This document shows positions 36,957-47,428 of a stretch of 64,000 nucleotides of DNA, one piece after another. The notes below the pieces were generated by a model, which did no database searches, had not been told where the DNA came from, and saw nothing but the letters and a program-made list of their open reading frames with translations. The first letter of the stretch is position 1. Each line of letters starts with the position of its first letter. Source of the DNA: Streptomyces physcomitrii (lineage in GTDB: Bacteria > Actinomycetota > Actinomycetes > Streptomycetales > Streptomycetaceae); contig NZ_JAAWWP010000001.1 in assembly GCF_012273655.1 (NCBI RefSeq), forward strand, positions 706,067-770,066. Direction: 5' to 3'. Both the position numbers and the translations under genes were made by a program.

Positions 36957-37874
36957 ATGGGAGCCCAGCTCCGGGTCTACAAGCGTCGCATCCGATCCGT
37001 CACCGCGACCAAGAAGATCACGAAGGCGATGGAGATGATCGCCGCCTCGCGCGTCGTCAAGGCGCAGCGCAAGGTGGCGGCCTCCACCCCCTACGCGAAC
37101 GAGCTGACCCGCGCGGTCACGGCGGTCGGAACCGGCTCGAACACCGAACACCCGCTGACCACGGAGGCGAAGACGCCGACCCGGTCCGCAGTGCTGCTCC
37201 TGACGAGCGACCGCGGTCTGGCCGGTGCCTTCAACTCCAACGCGATCAAGGCCGCCGAGCAGTTGACGGCGCGCCTGGAGGCCGCGGGCCGCGAGGTCGA
37301 CACGTACATCGTCGGCCGTCGTGGAGTGGCCCACTACAACTTCCGTGAGCGCAAGATCGCGGAGCAGTGGACCGGCTTCACCGACGAGCCCACGTACGCG
37401 GACGCCAAGCAGATCGCCGGTCCGCTGATCGAGGCCATCGAGACCGAGACGGCGGAGGGCGGCGTGGACGAACTCCACATCGTCTACACCGAGTTCGTCT
37501 CGATGATGACGCAGACGGCGGTCGACAGCCGCCTGCTGCCGCTCAGCCTCGACGAGGTGGCGGAGGAGTCGCCGGCCAAGGACCAGATCCTGCCGCTGTA
37601 CGACTTCGAGCCGTCGGCGGAGGACGTCCTCGACGCCCTCCTGCCGCGCTACGTCGAGAGCCGTATCTACAACGCGCTGCTCCAGTCGGCTGCCTCCAAG
37701 CACGCCGCCACCCGCCGCGCGATGAAGTCGGCGACCGACAACGCGGGAGACCTGATCAACAGCCTCTCCCGTCTTGCCAACGCGGCCCGACAGGCCGAAA
37801 TCACCCAGGAAATCAGCGAGATCGTCGGAGGCTCCGCAGCCCTCGCCGACGCGACCGCGGGGAGTGACAAGTAA
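36957..37874 (+). CDS. atpG: ATP synthase F1 subunit gamma
   Basis: Central rotor shaft of F1, 305 residues. The N-terminal helix ([20 protein letters not shown]) and the C-terminal helix ([20 protein letters not shown]) form the coiled coil inside alpha3beta3, flanking a Rossmann-like middle domain. AAGGAAGGG precedes ATG 36957. Its TAA is immediately followed by the GTG of atpD. Confidence 0.96.
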   Translation: MGAQLRVYKRRIRSVTATKKITKAMEMIAASRVVKAQRKVAASTPYANELTRAVTAVGTGSNTEHPLTTEAKTPTRSAVLLLTSDRGLAGAFNSNAIKAAEQLTARLEAAGREVDTYIVGRRGVAHYNFRERKIAEQWTGFTDEPTYADAKQIAGPLIEAIETETAEGGVDELHIVYTEFVSMMTQTAVDSRLLPLSLDEVAEESPAKDQILPLYDFEPSAEDVLDALLPRYVESRIYNALLQSAASKHAATRRAMKSATDNAGDLINSLSRLANAARQAEITQEISEIVGGSAALADATAGSDK

Positions 37875-39326
<1,452 letters not shown>

Positions 39327-39339
39327 GCCGCCGACCCGA

Positions 39340-39414
39340 CGAGAGGGGCGGACGCCCTCCCCGCCGGTTCCGGGTTCGCCCGGTCCCGGCAGCGGGGCGG
39401 CGTCCGACCCTCTC
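39340..39414 (+). promoter_or_regulatory. large hairpin between atpD and atpC
   Basis: Arms at about 39340-39365 (cgagaggggcggacgcc...) and 39392-39414 (gcggcgtccgaccctctcg) pair over about 20 positions with small bulges around a GC-rich loop. An AT-rich patch with TAGAAT (about 39426) follows, which could serve as a -10 element for atpC. It may attenuate atpC or stabilise the upstream message. Confidence 0.5.
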
Positions 39415-39480
39415 GGCACGCCCATTAGAATTTGAACCAACACCCGGCACATCCGCCGGGTGGTGACCCGAGGAGCCATC

Positions 39481-39855
39481 TTGGCTGCTGAGCTGCACGT
39501 CGAGCTGGTCGCTGCCGACCGCCAGGTCTGGTCCGGCGAGGCCACCCTGGTCGTGGCGCGCACCACGTCCGGCGACATCGGCGTCATGCCCGGTCACCAG
39601 CCGCTGCTCGGTGTGCTGGAGTCGGGCCCGGTGACCATTCGTACGAACGACGGGCAGACCGTCATCGCCGCGGTGCACGGCGGTTTCCTCTCGTTCGCGG
39701 ACAACAAGCTGTCGCTGCTGGCCGAGATCGCCGAGCTGTCGGACGAGATCGATGTCCAGCGTGCCGAGCGGGCGCTCGAACGCGCGAAGGCCGAGGCGGA
39801 CGCCTCTGCCGAGCGCCGTGCGGACGTCCGCCTGCGCGCGGTGGCGGTGCGCTGA
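39481..39855 (+). CDS. atpC: ATP synthase F1 subunit epsilon
   Basis: Regulatory/rotor subunit of 124 residues: the beta-sandwich (about 1-85, LHVELVAADRQVWSGEATLV, GDIGVMPGHQPLLG) and the C-terminal helical pair rich in Ala/Glu/Arg. Start TTG 39481 behind CGAGGAG is preferred over the upstream GTG. Last gene of the operon; a perfect terminator follows. Confidence 0.95.
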   Translation: MAAELHVELVAADRQVWSGEATLVVARTTSGDIGVMPGHQPLLGVLESGPVTIRTNDGQTVIAAVHGGFLSFADNKLSLLAEIAELSDEIDVQRAERALERAKAEADASAERRADVRLRAVAVR

Positions 39856-39878
39856 AGCAGGCGCACCACCTGATGTGA

Positions 39879-39927
39879 CTCAGCCGCGGCCGGTTCCGGA
39901 GCCTCTCCGGAACCGGCCGCGGCTGAG
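39879..39927 (+). terminator. atp operon terminator
   Basis: A perfect 22-bp inverted repeat (ctcagccgcggccggttccgga and its complement) with a 5-base loop, 24 bases after atpC. Confidence 0.85.
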
Positions 39928-39985
39928 GTGGATGCGGGATGAACATGGCCGTTGTGCCACTGAGGAGTCGAGGAGGTCGGTACGG

Positions 39986-40441
39986 ATGATCCTCGCTCTT
40001 GTCGTGTGCGGTATCGCAGTGGTCGTTCTGGTACTCGTGGGGCTGTTCGTCTTCGGGCTGCGCCGCAGGATCATCCAGCGCTCCGGCGGCACCTTCGACT
40101 GCAGCCTGCGCTGGGACGCCCCCGAGCCGAAGGACGCCCCCGGCGCCGGAAAAGGCTGGGGCTACGGCATCGCCCGCTACAGCGGCGACCGCATCCAGTG
40201 GTTCCGGGTCTTCTCGTACGCGCCCCGCCCGCGCCGGGTCCTCGACCGCGCGACGATCGAGGTGGTGGGCCGCCGGGCACCGGAGGGCGAGGAGGAACTC
40301 GCCCTGCTCTCGGACGCCGTGGTCCTCACCTGCCTGCACCACGAGACCCGCCTCGAACTCGCCATGAGCGAGGACGCCCTGACCGGTTTCCTGGCCTGGC
40401 TGGAGGCGGCTCCGCCGGGCCAGAGAGTCAATGTGGCTTAG
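39986..40441 (+). CDS. DUF2550 family membrane protein
   Basis: The 151-residue protein has one N-terminal transmembrane helix (about 2-24, valine/leucine rich) followed by RRRIIQRSGGTFDCSLRW and a compact soluble domain with WGYGIARYSGDRIQWFRVFSY. This resembles the actinobacterial DUF2550 family that routinely follows the atp operon. GAGGAGG precedes ATG 39986. The last codons (about residues 146-151) lie inside a 64-bp tandem duplication that continues past the stop. Function unknown. Confidence 0.9.
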   Translation: MILALVVCGIAVVVLVLVGLFVFGLRRRIIQRSGGTFDCSLRWDAPEPKDAPGAGKGWGYGIARYSGDRIQWFRVFSYAPRPRRVLDRATIEVVGRRAPEGEEELALLSDAVVLTCLHHETRLELAMSEDALTGFLAWLEAAPPGQRVNVA

Positions 40442-40551
40442 GTAGCAGGCTCTCTGGATGGGGGTCCCCCCGGACGGAGTCTGGGGGAGAGTCAATGTGG
40501 CTTAGGTAGCGGGCTCTCTGGATGGGGGTCCCCCCGGACGGAGTCTGGGGG
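40424..40551 (+). repeat. 64-bp tandem duplication at the end of the DUF2550 gene
   Basis: Copies at 40424-40487 and 40488-40551 differ at one base. Each contains tgggggtccccccggac, a G/C-run motif that I recall as scattered through Streptomyces intergenic DNA. The first copy includes the last codons and stop. Confidence 0.9.
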
Positions 40552-40587
40552 AGGGTCGTTGCGGCCCAAGTTGTAGCCGTGCAGCGC

Positions 40588-40619
40588 AGTGGGTCCCGGC
40601 CGGGTGGCCGGGACCCACT
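40588..40619. terminator. bidirectional terminator
   Basis: A perfect 14-bp stem (agtgggtcccggcc / ggccgggacccact) with a 4-base loop between convergent genes (DUF2550 and the serine protease). Confidence 0.8.
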
Positions 40620-40658
40620 GTCGTGTCACTGGTTCAGCACGTGGTCGCCGTCACCGGT

Positions 40659-41489
40659 TCACGGCTTGGGCAGGGTGCAGCCCTCGGCGTTCAGGTCGAG
40701 CTTGCTGCCCTCGCCGAAGCAGGCGGGTATGCCGTACGTCTCCTGGGCGTAGCCGATGCCCTCGTGCACGGTGACGTTGCCGCTCTCGTCCACCTCGCAG
40801 GGGTTGTTCACGGTGCACTCCTCACCGCTCTCGTTGGTCGTGTTGTTGACGCCGACCACCTTGCCGGTGGCGTCGTCGACCAGCGGGGAGCCCGAGGTGC
40901 CGCCGATGATCTGGCACTCGGAGGTGTAGCGGATGGAGTCCTTGAAGGTCCAGTCGCCCTCGCGCAGTTCGTGGGCGAAGCCGTCCACGCTGCAGCTGTA
41001 GGTCTTCTTCCAGTAGCCGGAGACCACCGTGACGGCCTTGCCCTGCTCCGGGTGCTGGTCCTGGAGTTCGAGCGCCTTGATGCCGTACTCGTCCTCGATC
41101 TGCTGGTACGTGCTGGTCAGCTCGTACATCGAGACGTCGGTGTCGGTCATGGTGCCGTAGGCGACCTTGGAGGCCTTCAGCGTGGCGACGTCGGAGGCGT
41201 CGGCGTCGAGCAGGGTGAAGGTGCGGCTGGACGGCTCGTCGACGACGACCTCGCCCGGGCCGGGCATGCCGCTCTCCAGACAGTGGCCGTTGGACATGAC
41301 CAGGGCCGGGTCGCCGGGCTGGGAGTCGGGCATCCGCACGACGGAGCCGGAGCAGTTGCTGAGCGCGACCGTACCGGCGAAGTCGACGGCCTGGGTGTCG
41401 GCCTGGGGGGCGGGGGAGGCCAGGGCGGGCGCGGCGCCGGCGCCGGTGAGGGCGAGGGCGAAGAGCGCGCCGAGGAGAGGCTTGTTCAT
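40659..41489 (-). CDS. secreted trypsin-like (S1) serine protease
   Basis: The 276-residue precursor has a signal peptide (about 1-24, ending ALA-SP). The chymotrypsin-fold triad is visible as His69 (MSNGHC), Asp118 (TDTDVSMY) and Ser199 (GGTSGSPL). Cys pairs (about C46, C70, C166, C168, C192, C224, C230 and others) suggest disulfides. It is expected to be extracellular. The start is ATG 41489; AGGAACCCCCCAC lies upstream with a loose spacing. A 21-base palindrome sits about 25 bases before the start. No inhibitor or propeptide partner is adjacent. Confidence 0.85.
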   Translation of the reverse strand: MNKPLLGALFALALTGAGAAPALASPAPQADTQAVDFAGTVALSNCSGSVVRMPDSQPGDPALVMSNGHCLESGMPGPGEVVVDEPSSRTFTLLDADASDVATLKASKVAYGTMTDTDVSMYELTSTYQQIEDEYGIKALELQDQHPEQGKAVTVVSGYWKKTYSCSVDGFAHELREGDWTFKDSIRYTSECQIIGGTSGSPLVDDATGKVVGVNNTTNESGEECTVNNPCEVDESGNVTVHEGIGYAQETYGIPACFGEGSKLDLNAEGCTLPKP

Positions 41490-41511
41490 GTGGGGGGTTC
41501 CTCTGCGTATG

Positions 41512-41532
41512 TTCCGAAGCGGTTCTTCGGAA
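41512..41532. promoter_or_regulatory. palindrome upstream of S1 protease gene
   Basis: TTCCGAA-N7-TTCGGAA is a perfect 7-bp inverted repeat just upstream of the protease start. It could be an operator or an RNA hairpin in the leader. Confidence 0.4.
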
Positions 41533-41653
41533 TTGGCATGGGCATTGTTCCGGTCCCGGTGGCTTCGTACAAGGGTGCGGAGGGGATGAACGGGCCTATT
41601 GGTACGGTTCGTTGGGGTTCGTGACCGATGGGGCGGCGGGCCCGGGACGTGAA

Positions 41654-41692
41654 GAGGCCGGGGGACAGGGGGCGTTCCTGTCTCCCGGCCTC
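41654..41692 (-). terminator. chitinase terminator
   Basis: A 16-bp stem (gaggccgggggacagg / cctgtctcccggcctc, one G-T pair) with a 7-base loop lies 40 bases beyond the chitinase stop on its minus strand. Confidence 0.75.
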
Positions 41693-41731
41693 GGTGCGAG
41701 GAGCCGTGCGCGGGGCGCGGCCCTTGCGGTC

Positions 41732-42982
<1,251 letters not shown>

Positions 42983-43126
42983 GCTGCGCCTCCTCGGGGT
43001 GAGGTCGTGAGGTCCGGTCGTGTGGGGTGGAACCAGGCCTGCGCCGCCCGTGGGCCGGCATGGCGCGCTGTCACCGAGGCGGACGGCGACTGTGCATGGC
43101 CATGTCAGGCTCACCGCAGTGCGGCG

Positions 43127-43168
43127 AGAATAGAAAGGTCTGGACCACCGGTCAAGAGGTCTGGACCA
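43127..43168 (-). promoter_or_regulatory. chitinase promoter with two DasR-type direct repeats
   Basis: On the minus strand: a TGGTCCAGACCT repeat (43157-43168), -35 TTGACC (43150-43155), a second TGGTCCAGACCT (43136-43147), and -10 TATTCT (43127-43132) with a 17-base spacer. The repeats start 21 bp apart, two helical turns. They match the Streptomyces chitinase direct-repeat/dre consensus for N-acetylglucosamine-responsive repression by DasR. Confidence 0.85.
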
Positions 43169-43264
43169 GAGAAGGTGACAGGAGTTCAGGACCACGGGCC
43201 CCGCCCGGCCGCATCCGGGCGCCGCGCTTCCCGTCAGCCGCGGGGCCCCGCCCGGGGCTCCGGC

Positions 43265-43912
43265 TCAGATCCCCCACTCCTGGGCCAGCACGGCCGCCTG
43301 CACCCGGCTGCGCAGCTCCAGCTTGGCGAGCAGCCTGCTCACATGGGTCTTCACGGTGGCCTCGGCCATGTCGAGGCGCCGGGCGATCTCCGCGTTCGAC
43401 AGGCCCCCGCCCAGGCAGGAGAGCACCTCCCGCTCGCGGCGGGTCAGCTGCTCCAGGGCGGCCGGTTCCGGTGCCGGGCGGGAGGCCGCGGGCTGCCCGG
43501 CGAACTCCGCGATCAGGCGCCGGGTCACCGCCGGGGCGATCAGGCCCTCGCCGCGGCCCACCGTCCGTACCGCGTCCAGGAGTTCACGTGCCTCGGTGTT
43601 CTTCAGGAGGAAGCCGCTGGCCCCGGCGCGCAGCGCGCCGAAGACGTACTCGTCGAGGTCGAAGGTGGTCAGTACCAGGACGTCGGCGAGCTTCTCGGCC
43701 ACCACCTGACGGGTCGCCGAGACGCCGTCCAGGCGCGGCATCTGCACATCCATCAGGACCAGATCGGGCCGCAGTTCGCGGGCGAGGGCCACGGCCCGCT
43801 CCCCGTCGCCCGCCTCGCCCACCACCTCGATGTCCGGGGCGCTGCGCAGGATCAGCACCAGTCCCGCGCGTACCGCCGACTGGTCCTCGGCGACCAGTAC
43901 CCGGATCGTCAT
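43265..43912 (-). CDS. NarL/LuxR-type response regulator
   Basis: The 215-residue regulator has a receiver domain (about 1-120) with phosphoacceptor Asp55 in DLVLMDVQMP, Thr near residue 82 (VLTTFD) and Lys104 (FLLKN). A LuxR-type HTH (about 153-212) contains LTRREREVLSCLGGGLSNAEIA and EATVKTHVSRLLAKL. Its ATG overlaps the TGA of the upstream kinase gene (ATGA), so the two are made together. It probably binds the CTACATCGAA repeats at 45246-45308 to autoregulate. Confidence 0.93.
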   Translation of the reverse strand: MTIRVLVAEDQSAVRAGLVLILRSAPDIEVVGEAGDGERAVALARELRPDLVLMDVQMPRLDGVSATRQVVAEKLADVLVLTTFDLDEYVFGALRAGASGFLLKNTEARELLDAVRTVGRGEGLIAPAVTRRLIAEFAGQPAASRPAPEPAALEQLTRREREVLSCLGGGLSNAEIARRLDMAEATVKTHVSRLLAKLELRSRVQAAVLAQEWGI

Positions 43913-45180
43913 CCCGGCCTCTCCTCGTCCTCGCTCCGGCCGGGCCAGGGGGCCCGGACCGTCCTCGCCGTCCGCCGCGCCGGTTCCGCCCCGCCGTCCA
44001 GCGGCAGACCGGCCCGCACCTCCCAGACGCCGCCGCCGTCCGCCACCTCGGCGGTGAACTCCCCCCGCAGCAGCGCCACCCGCTCCCGCATCCCGACCAG
44101 ACCGGCACCGCCGCCCGGGGCGCGCGGCCCCGACCGCCGCGCGTAGGGGCTGCGCACCCGGACCTCCAGCGCCTCGGGCCCCCGGCGCAGCGTCACCGTG
44201 ACCCGGCCGGGCGCCGCGTGCTTGAGCGCGTTGGTCAGCGACTCCTGGACGATCCGGTACGCGGCCAGCTCGACCGGCGCCGGGAGGGCGGCCCCGGGCT
44301 CCTCCCGGCCTCCGGTGGCGGCCGGGCCGTCCGGGTACCGCAGCTCCACGTCGAGGCCGTTGGTGCGGGCGCCCTCCACCAGCTGGGCCAGGCCGTCCAG
44401 GGTGGGCGCGGCGGCGGGCTCGTGCTCGCCGCTGTCGTCCCGCAGGATGCCGATCAGGCGGCGCATCTCGGCGAGCCCGTCCACGCTGTTCTCCCGGATG
44501 ACCGCGAGCGCCTCCCGGGTGGTCTTCTCCTCGTTCAGGGAGAGCGCGGCCGTGGAGTGGATGGCGATCGCGGAGAGGTGGTTGGCGACCAGGTCGTGCA
44601 GTTCGCGTGCCATCCGGGCGCGCTCGGCGGCGACTGCCTGCGCCCGGTCCATCTCGGCGAGCAGGGCGGTCTGCTCCGCGCGCAGCCGGGCCGCCTCGGC
44701 GGCGTCCCGGTGGTCGCGGAGCAGCGCCCCGGTGCAGGCGGGTGCGAAGGAGACCAGGCCTGTCACCACGCCGACGAGCAGCGCCTCGGGGGTGCGGAAC
44801 CAGGCCAGGAAGCCGATGGTCACCCCGACCGTGATCAGCCCCGTGGTCACCGGCAGCCGCCGGGCCAGGGCCGGGCTGCCGTAGACCACGGCCGCGTACA
44901 TCAGGTCGGTGTACATCACGACGGTGGAGAGGCTGCCGTCGGTGAACTGGTCGCCGACCAGGGCCAGGGTGCCGGCGAGGAGCGCGAACCGCGGCCGGGT
45001 GCGGCGCAGCAGCTCCAGGGCGGACATCAGCGCCAGCGGCAGCAGTACCCAGGAGCCGCCGAGCAGGCCCTCGCCGCCCTGGTTGTCCAGGCCGATCCCC
45101 CACAGCAGCAGGCCGAAGCCGAGGCCCGCCACGGCGATGAGCACATCGTGGCGATGCGGGCGCGGGAGGGTCGCGGACAT
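43909..45180 (-). CDS. sensor histidine kinase (HisKA_3 type)
   Basis: The 423-residue kinase has about five N-terminal membrane spans (residues 12-155) with short loops, so it probably senses a membrane or intramembrane signal. The dimerisation domain has phospho-His195 in ARELHDLVANHLSAIAIHS, and the HATPase domain has SLTNALKHA and GGGAGLVGMRERV. The start ATG 45180 begins MSATLPRPHRHD; upstream frame is promoter. It is paired with the response regulator by a 4-base overlap. Signal unknown. Confidence 0.92.
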   Translation of the reverse strand: MSATLPRPHRHDVLIAVAGLGFGLLLWGIGLDNQGGEGLLGGSWVLLPLALMSALELLRRTRPRFALLAGTLALVGDQFTDGSLSTVVMYTDLMYAAVVYGSPALARRLPVTTGLITVGVTIGFLAWFRTPEALLVGVVTGLVSFAPACTGALLRDHRDAAEAARLRAEQTALLAEMDRAQAVAAERARMARELHDLVANHLSAIAIHSTAALSLNEEKTTREALAVIRENSVDGLAEMRRLIGILRDDSGEHEPAAAPTLDGLAQLVEGARTNGLDVELRYPDGPAATGGREEPGAALPAPVELAAYRIVQESLTNALKHAAPGRVTVTLRRGPEALEVRVRSPYARRSGPRAPGGGAGLVGMRERVALLRGEFTAEVADGGGVWEVRAGLPLDGGAEPARRTARTVRAPWPGRSEDEERPG

Positions 45181-45245
45181 GCCTCCATCCAACACGCCAC
45201 CGGGCCCCGCTGCCTGCGCCCCGGGGAGGAGACCGGGGCCCGCCA

Positions 45246-45308
45246 CTACATCGAACCGGGTACTCCGCGCGGCGCGCACCGCGGGGGAGGGCCGCGCGCT
45301 ACATCGAA
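45246..45308. promoter_or_regulatory. paired CTACATCGAA boxes upstream of the two-component system
   Basis: Identical 10-base boxes at 45246-45255 and 45299-45308 flank a GC-rich core, in the region shared by the kinase promoter (start 45180, minus) and the divergent membrane gene (start 45399, plus). The likely ligand is the response regulator. Confidence 0.5.
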
Positions 45309-45398
45309 GGATGCAGTGCGGTTTCCTCACCGCCGACGACGTCCCGGCGGCCGTGGGGCGGGAGCCTGGACGGTGTCCGCACACCCCTGGGAGCCGCC

Positions 45399-46127
45399 GT
45401 GATCGTCACCCTCGTCGTCGTCTGCGAGGTCGCCTTCTGGGTGCTCCTCGCCGCCGGTCTCGCCGTGCGCTATCCGCTGAGGATGCCGCGTACCGGCCTC
45501 GCCCTGCTGCTCTGCGAGCCGCTCCTGGAACTGGTGCTGCTCGCGGTCACCGCCATCGACCTCAAGAACGGCGCGGAGCCCAGCTGGGAGCACGGACTCG
45601 CCGCGCTCTACATCGGCTTCACGGTCGGTTACGGCCACTACACGATCGGCCGCCTCGACGCCTACGCCGCCCACCGCTTCGGCACCGGCCCGAAGCCGGT
45701 CAAGCCGCCGCGGTACGGGTACCCGCGGGCCCGCCACGAGGGGATGCTGTGGCTGCGCACCCTGGTCGCGGTGGCGGTCGCGGCGGCCCTGCTCCAGGGC
45801 GCGATCCTCTACGTGGGCGAGGGCGGCGCCACGGAGTCGCTGCGCGACTGGCAGTGGTCGGCGCTGCGGATCGCCGGGATCCACGGGGTGATCGCGCTGA
45901 CGTACACGATCTGGCCCAAGAAGAGGCCGGAGGGCAAGGGGGGCGAGGGGGCCGGGGGGTCCAGGGATGCCGGATCGGAGGATCGTCGATCCCAGGACTC
46001 CCGGTCCCAGGATTCGCGGTCCCTGGATTCGCGATTCCAGGACTCCCGATCCGAGGATTCGCGGTCCCGGGACCCCCGACTCCAGGACCCCCGATCCCAG
46101 GACCCTTCGCGCACCTTCACCGGCTGA
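45399..46127 (+). CDS. membrane protein with repetitive charged tail
   Basis: The 242-residue protein has four hydrophobic segments (about 2-24, 31-52, 66-84 and 117-136, with another weak one near 148-166), a conserved-looking WEHGLAALYIGFTVGYGHYTIGRLDAYAAHRFG stretch split across the third span, and WPKKRPEGK. After residue about 195 it turns into Ser/Arg/Asp/Gln repeats (SQDSRSQDSR...) encoded by eight 15-bp units. GTG 45399 follows GGGAGCCGCC. It is divergent from the two-component system and may be its target. Confidence 0.8.
   Translation: MIVTLVVVCEVAFWVLLAAGLAVRYPLRMPRTGLALLLCEPLLELVLLAVTAIDLKNGAEPSWEHGLAALYIGFTVGYGHYTIGRLDAYAAHRFGTGPKPVKPPRYGYPRARHEGMLWLRTLVAVAVAAALLQGAILYVGEGGATESLRDWQWSALRIAGIHGVIALTYTIWPKKRPEGKGGEGAGGSRDAGSEDRRSQDSRSQDSRSLDSRFQDSRSEDSRSRDPRLQDPRSQDPSRTFTG
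45987..46106 (+). repeat. eight in-frame 15-bp units inside membrane-protein gene
   Basis: Units of the form cggtcccaggattcg encode five-residue S/R-x-Q/L-D-S/P repeats. Because 15 is a multiple of three, copy-number changes keep the frame. Confidence 0.85.
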
Positions 46128-46187
46128 GCCGGACCGAGCCGAAACCGACCTGAGCCGAACCGAACCGAACCGAGCGGACTCGCCCCC

Positions 46188-46760
46188 TCAGCGCTCCCCG
46201 CCCGGCACCCACAGCACATCGCCGGTCTCCTTGTTGGCGACCCGGGCCAGGATGAACAGCAGGTCGGAGAGGCGGTTGAGGTAGGTCGCGGTGAGCGGGT
46301 TCATGGTCTCGCCGTGCGCTTCGAGGGCGGCCCAGGTGGAGCGCTCGGCGCGGCGGACCACGGTGCACGCCTGGTGCAGCAGGGCCGCGCCCGGGGTGCC
46401 GCCGGGCAGGATGAAGCTGCGCAGCTTCTCCAGGCGCTCGTTGAAGCGGTCGCAGTCCGCCTCCAGGCGGTCGATGTAGAACTGCTCGACCCGCAGCGGC
46501 GGGAACTCCGGGTCCGCCACCACTGGGGTGGACAGGTCCGCCCCGACGTCGAAGAGGTCGTTCTGCACCCGGGTGACCACCTCGGCCGTCTCCGCGTCGA
46601 GCCGCCCGAGGGCGAGCGCGGTGCCGAGCACGGCGTTGGCCTCGTTGGCGTCGGCGTACGCCGAGATCCTGAGGTCGGTCTTGGCGGTGCGGCTCATGTC
46701 GCCGAGGGCCGTGGTGCCCTTGTCCCCGGTCCTCGTGTAGATGCGCGTCAGATTGACCAT
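46188..46760 (-). CDS. pduO: PduO-type ATP:cob(I)alamin adenosyltransferase
   Basis: Transfers the adenosyl group from ATP to cob(I)alamin, giving adenosylcobalamin for mutases and B12-dependent ribonucleotide reductase. The 190-residue protein has the N-terminal ATP motif IYTRTGDKGTTALG, the SAYADANEANAVLG segment, FILPGGTPGAALLHQACTVVRRAER with the conserved Arg cluster, and LNRLSDLLFILARVAN. These are all hallmarks of PduO-type trimers. The start is ATG 46760. A single gene, convergent with the membrane protein. Confidence 0.93.
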   Translation of the reverse strand: MVNLTRIYTRTGDKGTTALGDMSRTAKTDLRISAYADANEANAVLGTALALGRLDAETAEVVTRVQNDLFDVGADLSTPVVADPEFPPLRVEQFYIDRLEADCDRFNERLEKLRSFILPGGTPGAALLHQACTVVRRAERSTWAALEAHGETMNPLTATYLNRLSDLLFILARVANKETGDVLWVPGGER

Positions 46761-46834
46761 GCGGTCAGCCTACGGGGCCTTCGGGCGGCCCCGGCGGCTG
46801 CTGCCGGGGGCGAGACGCAGGCCACATCCGTCCA

Positions 46835-46861
46835 TGTCACTGGGGTCCGGCCCGTCTCGTC
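46835..46861 (+). promoter_or_regulatory. ECF41-type promoter
   Basis: TGTCACT (46835-46841), 16 bases, CGTC (46858-46861), matching the ECF41 pattern TGTCACA-N16-CGTC as I recall it, 44 bases before the carboxymuconolactone decarboxylase-like gene. Confidence 0.65.
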
Positions 46862-46904
46862 CTGAGGGGTGGAAGCGGAGCACGAACCCCCGAGGGAGCA
46901 CACC

Positions 46905-47378
46905 ATGGACGCGCGACTCGACTACTTCGCCGACCCGACCGCCGCCAAGACCTTCAAGCACTTCATGGCGGTCGGCAGGGCGCTCAAGGACTCGGTGCTG
47001 CCCGGCGCGACGCAGGAGCTGGTGGCGCTGCGCGTGAGCCAGATCAACGGCTGCGCCGTCTGCCTCGACATGCACACCAAGGACGCGGCCGCCGCCGGGG
47101 AGAGCCCGGTACGGCTCCATCTGGTCGCCGCCTGGCGGGAGGCCACCGTCTTCACCGAGGCCGAGCGCGCCGCCCTGGAGTTCGCCGAGGAGGGCACCCG
47201 GGTCGCGGACGGCCACGGCGGCATCGGCGACGAGGTGTGGGCACGGGCCGCCGAGCACTACGACACGGCGCAGCTCACCGCCCTGACCATGCTTGTCTCG
47301 TTCATGAACATGGTGAACCGGCTGAACATCCTCAGCCGGCAGCCGGCGGGCGACTACCAGCCCGGTCAGTTCCACTGA
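46905..47378 (+). CDS. carboxymuconolactone decarboxylase-family protein
   Basis: The 157-residue AhpD-like protein has CxxC in NGCAVCLDMHTKDAA, with the downstream His of the family (CxxC-x3-H). It is probably a thiol-based peroxidase or reductase subunit rather than a true decarboxylase. GAGGGAGC precedes ATG 46905; an upstream GTG at 46869 would add 12 unconserved residues. Such genes are the usual targets of ECF41 sigma factors. The sigma gene lies 50 bases downstream, and an ECF41 promoter lies upstream, so the two genes form one autoregulated unit. Confidence 0.88.
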   Translation: MDARLDYFADPTAAKTFKHFMAVGRALKDSVLPGATQELVALRVSQINGCAVCLDMHTKDAAAAGESPVRLHLVAAWREATVFTEAERAALEFAEEGTRVADGHGGIGDEVWARAAEHYDTAQLTALTMLVSFMNMVNRLNILSRQPAGDYQPGQFH

Positions 47379-47428
47379 GGGGTACGGCGCGCCCGGTAAG
47401 CGCACGGAGTACGGAAGGGACGGACCCG

